Source of the DNA: Robertmurraya massiliosenegalensis JC6
Lineage (GTDB): Bacteria; Bacillota; Bacilli; Bacillales; Cytobacillaceae
Direction: 5' to 3'
Assembly: GCF_000311725.1 (NCBI RefSeq)
Contig: NZ_HE978515.1
Location: 1-64,000, forward strand
DNA length: 64,000 nucleotides
How positions within the stretch are numbered: the stretch's first letter is position 1; each line of letters starts with the position of its first letter. A program made the position numbers and the translations under genes. Positions 52,631 to 62,326 of this stretch are shown here, in pieces. The notes beneath the pieces were generated by a model, which did not search any database, was not told the DNA's origin, and saw only the letters and a list, made by a program, of their open reading frames with translations.

Positions 52631-52811
52631 TCCTTCATTCTCCTAAAACAGACTTTTCCATCTGTGCTACTAAGGTATCGTATTATTCGGAATGGTCGAC
52701 ATTAGGCCAGTCCAAAACCATTAATCGTACAGAAAAAAACCTATAAAATGATAGTACCAATAATCGAGCGTTGATGCGAAAATTTCTATCTCATTTCCTC
52801 TCATAAAATTG

Positions 52812-52857
52812 AAAAAGACAATAAAGACGACTACATAACCGTTCTTTATTGTCTTTC
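52812..52857 (-). terminator. Terminator of the thiolase-SDR operon
   Basis: AAAGACAATAAAGA pairs with TTCTTTATTGTCTTT across about 14 bases, directly after the SDR stop. The 230 bp between this and the aldehyde dehydrogenase hold no gene. Confidence 0.75.
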
Positions 52858-52862
52858 ATTCT

Positions 52863-53633
52863 TTATTTTGGTTGCATTCTGATAGCTCCATCAAGTCGAA
52901 TCGTATCTCCATTGAGCATTGGATTTTCAATGATGCTTGTTGCTAACATTGCATATTCAGCAGGATAGCCTAATCTCTTAGGGAAAGGAACCATAGCCCC
53001 AAGCGCCTCTTTTGCTGAAGTAGGAAGTGATTCAAACATAGGAGTATCAATCAGGCCTGGTGCGATGCTGACGTTTCGTATTCCATATTTAGCTAACTCT
53101 CTTGCAATCGGCAAAGTCATCCCAACAACTCCGCCCTTCGAAGCACTGTAAGCAGCCTGACCAATTTGACCTTCAAAAGCAGCTACTGAAGCGGTGCTAA
53201 TTATAACACCTCGTTCTCCTTCTTCGTTTGGCGTATTCGCAATCATTTTTTCTGCAGCTAAACGAATGACATTGAATGTTCCGATCAAGTTCACTTGAAT
53301 CACTTTCGAGAAGGTTGATAAATCATGAGGTTCTTCACGCCCTAGTACTTTTTTAGCAATACCAATCCCTGCACAATTGATCACTGCATGAAGAGCTCCA
53401 AACTTCTCAATCGTTTTACGAATGGCATGTAATACTTGTTCTTCACTTGTTACATCCGTCTCGATATAAAGAGTACGTTCAGAACCAAGCTTCTCTACTA
53501 ATGCCATCCCTTTTTCCTCTGCTACATCCAAAATCGCCACATAGCCTCCATGCTCGACAATTCGTGTTACCGTTGCTTCGCCTAAGCCAGACGCACCACC
53601 TGTGACTAAGGCTACGATATTATGTAGTTTCAT
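52863..53633 (-). CDS. SDR-family 3-hydroxyacyl-CoA dehydrogenase
   Basis: 256 residues; NAD site [12 protein letters not shown], catalytic YSASK, and [16 protein letters not shown]. Closest in pattern to type-2 hydroxyacyl-CoA dehydrogenase (HSD17B10) enzymes. Follows thiolase by 27 bp, giving the last two steps of a beta-oxidation-type pathway. Confidence 0.9.
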   Translation of the reverse strand: MKLHNIVALVTGGASGLGEATVTRIVEHGGYVAILDVAEEKGMALVEKLGSERTLYIETDVTSEEQVLHAIRKTIEKFGALHAVINCAGIGIAKKVLGREEPHDLSTFSKVIQVNLIGTFNVIRLAAEKMIANTPNEEGERGVIISTASVAAFEGQIGQAAYSASKGGVVGMTLPIARELAKYGIRNVSIAPGLIDTPMFESLPTSAKEALGAMVPFPKRLGYPAEYAMLATSIIENPMLNGDTIRLDGAIRMQPK

Positions 53634-53660
53634 CTACTCATCTCCTTTATTAATCATAAT

Positions 53661-54809
53661 CTAGCATTTTTCAATAATGGTAGCGTTCGCCATGCCCCCT
53701 CCCTCGCATACTGCTTGCAGGCCATATTTACCATTTGTTCTCTCTAGTTCATGCATCATTGTAATCATGAGTCGAGCCCCACTTGCTCCAAGCGGATGTC
53801 CTAATGCAATCGCTCCACCATTCGGATTTAACTTTTTAGAATCCGCCCCTATTTCTGTTAACCAAACAAGCGGTACGGGGGCAAATGCCTCGTTTACTTC
53901 ATACGTATCAATAGCATCTATTGAAAGTCCTGCTTTTTTCAGTACATCCTTTGTTGCTTCTATCGGTCCCGTCAGCATTAATGTTGGGTCAGAACCGACG
54001 ACTGTACGAGCAATTATTTTAAATCTTGGTTTAAGGCCGAGTTCCTCTGCTTTTTCTTTAGACATTAATAAAAGTGCTGCAGCCCCATCGCTCATTTGAC
54101 TTGAATTTCCAGCATGAATTTTACCATCTTCAATAAATACTGGCTTCAATGTTGCCAGTTTCTCAAGAGATGTTTCTCGTCTTGGCCCTTCATCTTGAGT
54201 CATCATCTGTTTCGTTCCATCATCAAGAGTAATCTCTATTGGCATGATTTCTCGATTAAAATAGCCTTTGTCTTGGGCATGTAATGCTCGTTGATGACTC
54301 TCAAAAGCAAATTTATCGAGCTCATTTCTCTTTAATCCCCATTGCTCAACAATGCGCTCTGCAGAAAGTCCTTGATTAATCATTTCATAACGGGAAGTAA
54401 GAGCTTTACTCCAGTCAGTTGTTTTCCTCGTTGAATTCATCGGTACTCTTGACATACTTTCCACTCCACCAGCAATTACAATATCCATATCTCCACTTAA
54501 AATAGCTTGCGCTGCAAAATGAACGGCTTGTTGACCTGAGCCACATTGCCGATCAATCGTAGTCCCTGGTACTTCAATAGGAAAATCTGCCATTAATGCA
54601 GCCGAACGAGCGATATTTACTCCTTGTTCTTCTACTTGAGATACACATCCTAAAATAACGTCCTCTACCATTTCCGCTGAAATGCCTGCACGAATCACCA
54701 ATTCCTTTAACACCTTTGCCGCCAATTCATCAGGTCTTTCATTCTTCAATAATCCGTTTCTTTTTCCAACAGGTGTTCTTACAGCTTCCACAATCACGAC
54801 TTCTCTCAT
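53661..54809 (-). CDS. Acetyl-CoA acyltransferase (thiolase)
   Basis: 382 residues with the nucleophile Cys in TIDRQCGSGQQAVH, GHPLGASGARL and CEGGGMANATI. Degradative thiolase. A perfect cre site lies 55 bp upstream, so glucose should repress it through CcpA. Confidence 0.95.
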   Translation of the reverse strand: MREVVIVEAVRTPVGKRNGLLKNERPDELAAKVLKELVIRAGISAEMVEDVILGCVSQVEEQGVNIARSAALMADFPIEVPGTTIDRQCGSGQQAVHFAAQAILSGDMDIVIAGGVESMSRVPMNSTRKTTDWSKALTSRYEMINQGLSAERIVEQWGLKRNELDKFAFESHQRALHAQDKGYFNREIMPIEITLDDGTKQMMTQDEGPRRETSLEKLATLKPVFIEDGKIHAGNSSQMSDGAAALLLMSKEKAEELGLKPRFKIIARTVVGSDPTLMLTGPIEATKDVLKKAGLSIDAIDTYEVNEAFAPVPLVWLTEIGADSKKLNPNGGAIALGHPLGASGARLMITMMHELERTNGKYGLQAVCEGGGMANATIIEKC

Positions 54810-54864
54810 ATAGAAACCTCCTTAAAATATCCTATGTTATGAAACTACTTTATTATCCTAATAA

Positions 54865-54882
54865 TTTGTTAACGCTTACAAA
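54865..54882. promoter_or_regulatory. CcpA cre site
   Basis: The minus strand reads TTTGTAAGCGTTAACAAA, which fits WTGNAANCGNWNNCA at every fixed position. Upstream of thiolase. Confidence 0.75.
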
Positions 54883-54969
54883 TAAATCCACCAACCTATT
54901 TTTGCTCTTAACAAACCAATTATATCATGTTTAATTTAAAATTTTCTGTAAATTAATCAAAGAGGTTGA

Positions 54970-56529
54970 TTGAATAATTTTTATAAGCTATTCAGAAAAA
55001 AAGGATTTTTTTCCCTCATCTATATGCTAAAATACCTAGAGACATTGAGAAAAGGATTGAGAATATTGAAAAATTTAATAGACAAATTTAAACGTTTCAT
55101 ATCTAAACAAACGAAAGAAACTCCACAAGAGTTTATCCATGAGAATAATGTACAGCTATTAAAAAGATTAAACATTGTATCCATCATTCTTACGATACTG
55201 TATCTTTTTTATCTATACGCTGACTTTGTCATGTTGAACAGTGTTGAAAATACTTTATTCCGATACATTCTCATTGTTATTCATCTCTTAAGCTTATTCA
55301 TTTCAATCATTTATTTATGTATCTACCCGAATATAAAAAAGAGCGCGACATTTATAAACTCTAAAAAGGCGACGATCTTAATTGTTTCATATATTTCCAT
55401 GTACTTGTTGCTCGGTGCAGCAGGCTCTATAAACAGTCAAAACTTTTCAGGAAACATAGATGCCTATATCACAATTGTAATAGGAGTAGCTGTTTTATTT
55501 CATCTAAGTCCAATTTTTCTCATTCCTGCCTTTCTTATTGCCCATCTTATTCTTTATATCGGTTTACTCTACACTGTTCATGATTCTGCAGATTTAGTAA
55601 CGAAGCAAATTAATTCAACTGCAACTGTCATCATCGCTTTATTTATTGGCATCATTTTCTACTCAAATAAAAAGAAAGAGTACTTTCATCAAGAGAATTT
55701 TGCCAAACTTTTTGAAATTAACCCTTACCCACTTGTCTTAACGAAGATCAATGATGGGAAAATAGTGAAGATTAACCAACGAGCCCTTCGATTTTACGGG
55801 AAAAATGAGGATGAACTCGACAAAGTACGTGCAGGAGAATTTTATAAGAACGAAAAACAGCGGGTAGACATGATAGAACAACTAAAGAATTATGGTTTTG
55901 TAAAAAATCTCGTGCTCGAACAAAAAACCGCAAATGGAGAATATAAATGGGTCCAATTAAATTATGAGTTAGTTGAATATGGAGGAGAACAATGTATTCT
56001 TGCAGGTGTTACAGATGTAACGAGCTTAAAAGAAATCGAAGCCGAGCTTATGCTTCATGCCACAATTGATCCTCTAACGGGTATTCGTAATCGTCGAAGT
56101 GGGCTTCAATATCTTAATGAGCTTCTGGTTAATAGTAAAACATCAGGGGAATCTTTTATCCTCTGTTTTATTGATGTTAATAATTTGAAAATAGTCAATG
56201 ATAAGTATGGACATGCTGAAGGAGATAATTTAATTAAGACCGTTTGTCAAATTATCCAAGAACAGATCGAGGAACAAGATCTCTTTTTCCGCTATGGCGG
56301 TGATGAATTCATCATCGTGTTCACTGAAAAGGAAGTTCATGAAGTTCATCAGTTGTGGGAGAGGATCGTAGTCCTTTTATCTGAAACTACCCCAAAACCG
56401 TATCAAATTTCCGTTAGCCATGGCTTAATTTCATATGATCCGAATCAAGACATGACACTGCAAGAAATGATTGAACAAGCAGATCAGGAAATGTATCGAG
56501 AAAAGCAATTGTTGAAACGTTTAGTGTAA
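54970..56529 (+). CDS. Membrane-bound diguanylate cyclase
   Basis: 519 residues: six helices (about 60-235), a PAS domain (about 240-355) and a GGDEF domain with intact FRYGGDEFIIVF and DPLTGIRNRRS. Makes cyclic di-GMP. The start is uncertain: TTG 54970 after AGAGG, or a later codon, since the first 30 residues are basic and low in homologous features. Confidence 0.88.
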   Translation: MNNFYKLFRKKGFFSLIYMLKYLETLRKGLRILKNLIDKFKRFISKQTKETPQEFIHENNVQLLKRLNIVSIILTILYLFYLYADFVMLNSVENTLFRYILIVIHLLSLFISIIYLCIYPNIKKSATFINSKKATILIVSYISMYLLLGAAGSINSQNFSGNIDAYITIVIGVAVLFHLSPIFLIPAFLIAHLILYIGLLYTVHDSADLVTKQINSTATVIIALFIGIIFYSNKKKEYFHQENFAKLFEINPYPLVLTKINDGKIVKINQRALRFYGKNEDELDKVRAGEFYKNEKQRVDMIEQLKNYGFVKNLVLEQKTANGEYKWVQLNYELVEYGGEQCILAGVTDVTSLKEIEAELMLHATIDPLTGIRNRRSGLQYLNELLVNSKTSGESFILCFIDVNNLKIVNDKYGHAEGDNLIKTVCQIIQEQIEEQDLFFRYGGDEFIIVFTEKEVHEVHQLWERIVVLLSETTPKPYQISVSHGLISYDPNQDMTLQEMIEQADQEMYREKQLLKRLV

Positions 56530-56535
56530 AGAGAG

Positions 56536-56584
56536 AGGCTGGAATCAACAAGTCGGTGGTAACGACTTGTTGATTCCAGTTTGG
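56536..56584 (+). terminator. Terminator of the diguanylate cyclase gene
   Basis: CTGGAATCAACAAGTCG pairs with CGACTTGTTGATTCCAG around six bases, followed by TTT. Confidence 0.8.
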
Positions 56585-56629
56585 AGCGGATAAATTGTTC
56601 GTATAAACAGTTGGATTATCGGTATGAAA

Positions 56630-56817
56630 AAATAACAGGAAAAATTCCGCTTAATGAGCAACCATCATGAAAAAGAGCCGAAATAACAGGAATAATTCCT
56701 GCTATTCCCTGTAAAAATGCTAAAATAAACGATTTTGCCTTCTATAAGCGGAAAATCTTCCGTTATTTCCTCTAAAAGGGACTCCATTGGGGAGATAACA
56801 GGAAAAATTCCGCTTAA
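56630..56817. repeat. Dispersed 23-bp imperfect repeats
   Basis: AATAACAGGAAAAATTCCGC-type units at 56630, 56691 and 56795 and one inverted copy at 56746. Each is itself a partial palindrome (GGAAAAATTCC). They resemble the short intergenic repeats common in bacilli. 56820-57050 holds nothing else recognisable. Confidence 0.6.
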
Positions 56818-57050
56818 GGGGTGAGAGAGTTGGAGCAAACTAGGGTCTTATAGTAGAATTTTAGACAAAGCGGAAATCGAGTGGGATTCTTGAAGGCTAA
56901 TTTGCGTTTCACTCGATTTTTTTGAACGTGGAAAAAACGAAATGGGTCTTGCGTTCATACAAAAATAGAGAAAGGTGATTTGAGTACCCTCAGGATTCAC
57001 CTTTCTCATGATCTGAAGCTAGTTATGTCCCAGCTTCTTCCTTTTTCTCT

Positions 57051-57299
57051 TTAACTAATTTCCTCTTCCGATTGTTCATCGTGAAGATATTGACGTTTAC
57101 TAGCGACTTGAGTTAGTTCAGTTCTTTTCACTAAATACTGCAAATGTTGGAGAGGCATAGAGCCATGGCCCTTTCCTTCGGCTAACGTAAACTGAACGGT
57201 ACCGCCACTTAAATTCGTAATCGTTAACGATCTTGCTGAATTATAATATCCCTTAATATCTTTTGAAATTTGAAACTTTGCACCAACCTCTATTGACAT
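57051..57299 (-). CDS. DUF2187 (YkvS-like) protein
   Basis: 82 residues; GAKFQISKDIKGYYNSARS followed by a small beta-barrel-like pattern as in YkvS, but longer at the C-terminus. Function unknown. Confidence 0.65.
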   Translation of the reverse strand: MSIEVGAKFQISKDIKGYYNSARSLTITNLSGGTVQFTLAEGKGHGSMPLQHLQYLVKRTELTQVASKRQYLHDEQSEEEIS

Positions 57300-57375
57300 T
57301 CAAACTACTCCTTTTTTGAGTAGTATGCCCTTAAATAAAGTCGTTTCATACATTTTCCAAAGCTGTTATGAACTG

Positions 57376-57975
57376 TTATTTAAACCAACCTTTTTCTTTA
57401 AAATGAGTAATGGCTTCGATTCTGTTTTTTACGTCTAATTTATCTAGTATCGTTGAAATATAATTACGTACTGTACCTGTTTTAATGCTCAGTTCTTCGG
57501 CAATTTCTTTTGTGTTCCGCCCATCTGCCACAAGTTCAAGAACCTCTAACTCCCGATCAGTAAGTGGATTATCTCCTGCGTACATATCATCCATCAATTC
57601 CGGAGCGTATACCCTTCTTCCAGAATTCACATCTCGAATCGATTTTGCTAACTCTTCACTCGGACTATCTTTAAGCAAATATCCTTTAACACCAGCCTTT
57701 AGCGCACGTTGAAAATAGCCAGTGCGAGCAAAGGTGGTGAGAATCATGACGTTGCAATCAAAGCCCTTCATTTCTTCGGCCGCTTCTAATCCCGTTTTTT
57801 CTGGCATTTCAATATCCATTAAACATATGTCCGGCTTTAATTGACGAACTAATTTAATTGCCTCTTCCCCATTTGAAGCTTTCCCGACAATTTCCATATC
57901 ATCTTCAAGACTAAGTAAGGAGCCTAATGCTCCTAGAAGCATTCGTTGATCCTCTGCAATCACAATCCTGATCAT
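57376..57975 (-). CDS. desR: DesR-like response regulator
   Basis: 199-residue NarL/LuxR-type regulator: acceptor Asp in CLMDIEMPEKTG and HTH in LTDRELEVLELVADGRNTKE. Overlaps the kinase gene by four bases and lies next to the desaturase, as in the DesK-DesR cold-shock system. Confidence 0.9.
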   Translation of the reverse strand: MIRIVIAEDQRMLLGALGSLLSLEDDMEIVGKASNGEEAIKLVRQLKPDICLMDIEMPEKTGLEAAEEMKGFDCNVMILTTFARTGYFQRALKAGVKGYLLKDSPSEELAKSIRDVNSGRRVYAPELMDDMYAGDNPLTDRELEVLELVADGRNTKEIAEELSIKTGTVRNYISTILDKLDVKNRIEAITHFKEKGWFK

Positions 57976-59105
57976 CCTCTAATTCCCTCCCTTATATTTT
58001 TAATATTTGGAACCGTCATCACAATCACAGTCCCATTTCTTGTTAATATTTCTAAGCTGCCATTTACAAATTCAAGTCGTTCTCTTATCCCTAGTAAACC
58101 GCTTCCCTTATTATCATTCATTTGTTCTTGTATCCCAATGCCATTATCGATAACTTCAATGCGAATATCATTGATCGATTGAGAGATCGTTATTTTACAA
58201 GAAGTCGCTTGACTGTGCTTCACCACATTTGTAACGATTTCTTTTAAACACATGCTTAATATATTTTCTAAAAACAGTGAGATGTTTGTTAATGATTCCT
58301 TTTGTACAACTGTAAGGTCAATTTCAGCTGCTTCCAATAATTTACTTACTTCAACTAACTCATCCTTTAAGCGAATTCCTCTCATAGAGGAAACCATTTT
58401 ACGAACTTCATTTAACGCTTGACGTGAAGTTTGTTGAATATCTTTTAATTCACTTCTGGCCTGTTCCGGGTCTTTATAGACAAGTTTTCTTGCTAAATCA
58501 GACTTTAATCCAATTAAAGAAAGTCTTTGGCCAAGTGTATCATGAAGGTCGCGGGCGATACGTTGCCGTTCCTCTTGCTTAACAAGCTCAGCGATCCTTT
58601 TATTTGCATACTCAAGTTGTTCTTCTAACTTTCCTTGCTTCTTTTTATTATAGAGATTAAAAGGGAGTAGAATAACGCTTATCCATATAATGATGACAAA
58701 TGGGAGTTGTTCGATAAAAAGACTCTTTTGCATCACTAAATTATAGTTAATAGCTGCCGTTGTAACGACTAAATGAATGACATATAAAGTTAAAAAGGCG
58801 ACTCGATTTCGAATATTCCCATTATAATAAGCTATATAAAATGCGAAATAAATAAAATCAAATAGAATCGTCATTGTCATCGAGATGCTAATTAAAATGA
58901 TCGTCCACACATACACAGGCCATTTTTTTGATAAGAAAGCAAAACGGTAAGTAATAAAGAAAGTAGCCGTTAAAAGTAGTCCGATGATAATTTCCATTGT
59001 AGAAGACGATTGAAAAATAAAATAAAATGGCAATATGCTAATAATTGTCCAAATATAAGGAGATATTCCTGAAAATTTTTGCTTGAGCATTTGTTTATTG
59101 AACAT
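57972..59105 (-). CDS. desK: DesK-like sensor kinase
   Basis: About 377 residues, HisKA_3 type: about four or five membrane helices, phospho-His in RQRIARDLHDTLGQRLS and HATPase GSGLLGIRERLE. Senses membrane thickness/fluidity in the known family. Start 59105 (MFNKQML) follows GAGGA; the longer frame to 59150 lacks a ribosome site. Confidence 0.88.
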   Translation of the reverse strand: MFNKQMLKQKFSGISPYIWTIISILPFYFIFQSSSTMEIIIGLLLTATFFITYRFAFLSKKWPVYVWTIILISISMTMTILFDFIYFAFYIAYYNGNIRNRVAFLTLYVIHLVVTTAAINYNLVMQKSLFIEQLPFVIIIWISVILLPFNLYNKKKQGKLEEQLEYANKRIAELVKQEERQRIARDLHDTLGQRLSLIGLKSDLARKLVYKDPEQARSELKDIQQTSRQALNEVRKMVSSMRGIRLKDELVEVSKLLEAAEIDLTVVQKESLTNISLFLENILSMCLKEIVTNVVKHSQATSCKITISQSINDIRIEVIDNGIGIQEQMNDNKGSGLLGIRERLEFVNGSLEILTRNGTVIVMTVPNIKNIREGIRG

Positions 59106-59172
59106 AATATGAGTCCTCGAAATTTTATGACTTTCCTCAAATTTTATCACAATTAGGAAACTCTCAAAAAGA

Positions 59173-59201
59173 AAATAGTCGCTCTAGGTTAGAACGACTA
59201 A
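59173..59201 (-). terminator. Terminator of the desaturase gene
   Basis: AGTCGTTCTA-ACC-TAGAGCGACT followed by TTTTC on the minus strand. It separates des from desKR. Confidence 0.75.
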
Positions 59202-59207
59202 TTACGA

Positions 59208-60233
59208 TTACACTTCAGGCGTAATTTTTGCTTTACTTGCCTTCTTTGCTTTCAATTCCCTAAACCCGACAAACTTCTTTTCATTTTCGTCCCAAAGATG
59301 AAATTTGATCGATTCAATACTAGTTGATAATGTCACGGTTGGTACATTTTGTAACGGTGGAGTATGTTCATGTGCTTGTTCAAGTTTGTAATTCGGAATC
59401 CGTGGACTTAAATGGTGAACATGGTGGTAACCAATATTACCTGTAAACCATTGCAGTGCTTTTGGAAGCTTATAAAATGAGCTCCCTTCAACGGCCGCCC
59501 GTACATACTCCCAGCTATCATCTTCCTCAAAGTATGAATCTTCAAATGTATGCTGAACATAAAACAACCATATTCCTGCAGCACCTGAAATCATGAAAAT
59601 CGTTCCTTGAATGAAAAGGAATGACTGCCAGCCAAGTGTTATACAAAGTAAAGCCGTTAATCCAACAATCGCTACATTTGATACATATGTGTTTATACGT
59701 TCTTTTTTACGAGCACCTTTTCGATTAAAACGATTTTCGATTAAAAATACGTAAATTGGACCTAACACAAACATGACAAATGGATTGCGATATAATCGAT
59801 ATTTAATTTTTGTCCACTTATCTGCTTGTAAATATTCGTCTACTGTGAGCATCCAAATATCACCTGTACCACGTTTATCTAGATTCGAGCTAGTAGCATG
59901 ATGAACAGAATGATTATGTTGCCACTGACGATATGGGAATAATGTTAAAATGCCAGTGATCGTTCCCAAAATATCATTGGCTTTTCGATTTCTAAAAAAT
60001 GAGTAATGGCAGCAATCATGAAAAATGATGAACACTCTCACTAAAAATCCAGCTGCAATAACAGACAAAATAAACGTTAACACATAGGAGATCGTCAAAG
60101 CTTGATAAGCGAGTATCCATAATAAAAAGAATGGAATCATCGTGTTTCCTATCTGGAGGATACTATTTTTTGTAGTGGATTTTTCAAACGGAGCCATTTG
60201 TTTTCGAAGACTTCTTTGCTTTTCTTTAATCAT
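59208..60233 (-). CDS. des: Fatty acid desaturase (Des type)
   Basis: About 341 residues, membrane di-iron enzyme with His boxes HDCCHYSFF, HNHSVHHA and HHVHHLSP. Introduces a double bond into phospholipid acyl chains on cooling. Start 60233 follows AAGGGATG. A DesR-type inverted repeat lies about 80 bp upstream. Confidence 0.92.
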   Translation of the reverse strand: MIKEKQRSLRKQMAPFEKSTTKNSILQIGNTMIPFFLLWILAYQALTISYVLTFILSVIAAGFLVRVFIIFHDCCHYSFFRNRKANDILGTITGILTLFPYRQWQHNHSVHHATSSNLDKRGTGDIWMLTVDEYLQADKWTKIKYRLYRNPFVMFVLGPIYVFLIENRFNRKGARKKERINTYVSNVAIVGLTALLCITLGWQSFLFIQGTIFMISGAAGIWLFYVQHTFEDSYFEEDDSWEYVRAAVEGSSFYKLPKALQWFTGNIGYHHVHHLSPRIPNYKLEQAHEHTPPLQNVPTVTLSTSIESIKFHLWDENEKKFVGFRELKAKKASKAKITPEV

Positions 60234-60313
60234 GCACTTGCATCCCTTCGTCATCTGTTTTTTTATACTATGTTAATCATAACAAAGGCTATAAATTATG
60301 GTAGACATAGTTG

Positions 60314-60330
60314 TCATGTTCAATACATGA
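60314..60330. promoter_or_regulatory. DesR-type operator upstream of des
   Basis: TCATG-TTCAATA-CATGA inverted repeat, with ATGTCAT copies on either side (about 60303 and 60334). DesR of B. subtilis binds TCATGA-type repeats upstream of des. Confidence 0.55.
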
Positions 60331-60383
60331 TAAATGTCATATATAAGATATTTTTTTTACTTTTTTTGTGTTTTAACCAAAAA

Positions 60384-60411
60384 AATCCTTCGTTCAAATG
60401 ACCGAAGGACG
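60384..60411 (-). terminator. Terminator of the glycosidase gene
   Basis: TCCTTCGGTCATTTGAACGAAGGA hairpin followed by TTTTTT on the minus strand, past the stop at 60419. Confidence 0.8.
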
Positions 60412-60418
60412 ATATATT

Positions 60419-62266
60419 TTATTTACACCCTAGAATACAATGACCATCAGGGGGCAAGACAAAACTTTCTTCAACGTATGTTCCCTTTACTAGATCACAA
60501 TACAGACTTCCTAATTCGAGAGGAAATGGATTTTTCGAACGATTTACCCCTACGATTACTTTTTCAACATCATTTTTTCTTTGAAAAATAAATACTTGTT
60601 CATTTGCAAATATGGTTTCATAGCTTCCTTCTTTAAAAACATCCCATTCTTTTCTGAGTGCTCCTAAATTTTGATACCATTTAAGTAACTCTGTACTCTC
60701 TTTTCCCCATGGAAAGCAGCGACGATTAAACGGATCTTCATAGCCTTCCATCCCTACTTCATCACCGTAATAAATACATGGTACACCTGGTAAAGTCATT
60801 TGAATTAAACTCGCCATTTTTAACAGTTTGATCGCCTTCTGTTTTTCCTCATCTGACATGATCGTATTAGCCTGCACTTCTCTTGTCGTTTCATCTAATT
60901 CTTTGCCACCTAAAGCGGTTAGAATCCGTTTCGTATCATGTGTACCAAGCATATTCATTAAACAATGTACGACGCAAAGTGGATAATTTTGCAAAATCGA
61001 TGTGACGACTTCATGTAAATTTTCGGCATCCCCATATCTTACAAATCGAATGATCGCATTCATGAATGGATAATTCATAATGCTATCCATTTGTTGTCCT
61101 AACAGATAGCGCCGTCTTTGCCCATAGGACATTTTATAGGAAGCATCTTCCCAAACCTCACCGATTAAGAGTGTATCACTATTATAGCTCTTTACTGCAT
61201 TACGAAAGGAGTCAATGAAACGGTCTGGTAATTCATCTAGGACATCCAGCCTCCATCCAGATGCCCCCTCCTTCAACCATTTCCTCGCTATCCCTTCACT
61301 TCCTGTAATAAAATCTAAAAAGGTAGGTTCATTTTCATTTACAGCTGGCAATGTTTTGATCCCCCACCAACTCTCATATAAATCTGGATAATCTAAGAAG
61401 GTATACCACGAGTAAAAAGGGGATTCTTTCGACTGATAAGCACCAATACTATCATATGACCCATTTTTATTAAAATAAACACTATTAGATCCGGTGTGAT
61501 TAAAAACTCCATCGAGAAGGATTCGAATTCCTCGTTTTTTACTTTCCTGACAAAGTTTGCGAAACTCCTCTATTGTACCAAACGTCGAATCAATTTTTGT
61601 AAAATCACCAGTGTCATACTTATGATTAGAGAATGCCTCAAAAATTGGACTTAAATATATACATGTGACACCTAATTCTTTAAGATAATCTAATTTATTC
61701 AAGATCCCTTTTAAGTTCCCTCCGAAGAAATCATTATTAACTATTTCTCCTTCTTCATTTGGAAGATAAACAGGGATGCCGCCCCAGTCATCTCGCCATA
61801 CAATATTTTCTTTTGTCGGCGGAACCCCTATTCGAGCAAAACGATCCACGAAAATATGATAAATTAGCCCCCCCTTAATCCAATCAGGTGTCTTGAAGGA
61901 ATGATCATATACCGTTAACTGCCAAGAAGGTGGTTCCTCGTTTGAATCCAAAATGCTTAGCCCTTTTTTTCCAATATAAAAAGTGTTTGAAACGCTTTCC
62001 AATTGAAAGTAATACCAGTTAAGCCCCTGCCGCTCGACGTTTATCGTTGTGGTATAAACATCTTTGCCTCCCTTAATTCCATCCCAATTCATTTTTAAAT
62101 ATTGATAATGATTGGTTTCATCATTAATCAAGACGAGGCAAACACTTTTTATATAATAAGTACGAGGAATTTCAATCTCAAATTCTATCGACGATTCAGT
62201 TGATACGGCACCAGATGGATGACGAAAGTTCCCTTCCTTAAATCGTGAACAGATTTGCTCTAACAC
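60419..62266 (-). CDS. GH13 maltodextrin hydrolase (neopullulanase/cyclomaltodextrinase-like)
   Basis: 615 residues: N-terminal carbohydrate-binding domain, then an alpha-amylase barrel with DGVFNHTGSN, GWRLDVLDELP (nucleophile Asp), LIGEVWEDA (acid Glu) and MLGTHDTKR. GTG start at 62266 after AAGGAGCT. Cytoplasmic; trims limit dextrins made by the phosphorylase encoded just upstream. Confidence 0.9.
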   Translation of the reverse strand: MLEQICSRFKEGNFRHPSGAVSTESSIEFEIEIPRTYYIKSVCLVLINDETNHYQYLKMNWDGIKGGKDVYTTTINVERQGLNWYYFQLESVSNTFYIGKKGLSILDSNEEPPSWQLTVYDHSFKTPDWIKGGLIYHIFVDRFARIGVPPTKENIVWRDDWGGIPVYLPNEEGEIVNNDFFGGNLKGILNKLDYLKELGVTCIYLSPIFEAFSNHKYDTGDFTKIDSTFGTIEEFRKLCQESKKRGIRILLDGVFNHTGSNSVYFNKNGSYDSIGAYQSKESPFYSWYTFLDYPDLYESWWGIKTLPAVNENEPTFLDFITGSEGIARKWLKEGASGWRLDVLDELPDRFIDSFRNAVKSYNSDTLLIGEVWEDASYKMSYGQRRRYLLGQQMDSIMNYPFMNAIIRFVRYGDAENLHEVVTSILQNYPLCVVHCLMNMLGTHDTKRILTALGGKELDETTREVQANTIMSDEEKQKAIKLLKMASLIQMTLPGVPCIYYGDEVGMEGYEDPFNRRCFPWGKESTELLKWYQNLGALRKEWDVFKEGSYETIFANEQVFIFQRKNDVEKVIVGVNRSKNPFPLELGSLYCDLVKGTYVEESFVLPPDGHCILGCK

Positions 62267-62326
62267 AGTGACAGCTCCTTATTTCTTTTGCTGTACATTC
62301 CGAACTTACGCTCAAATTGTAACAAG

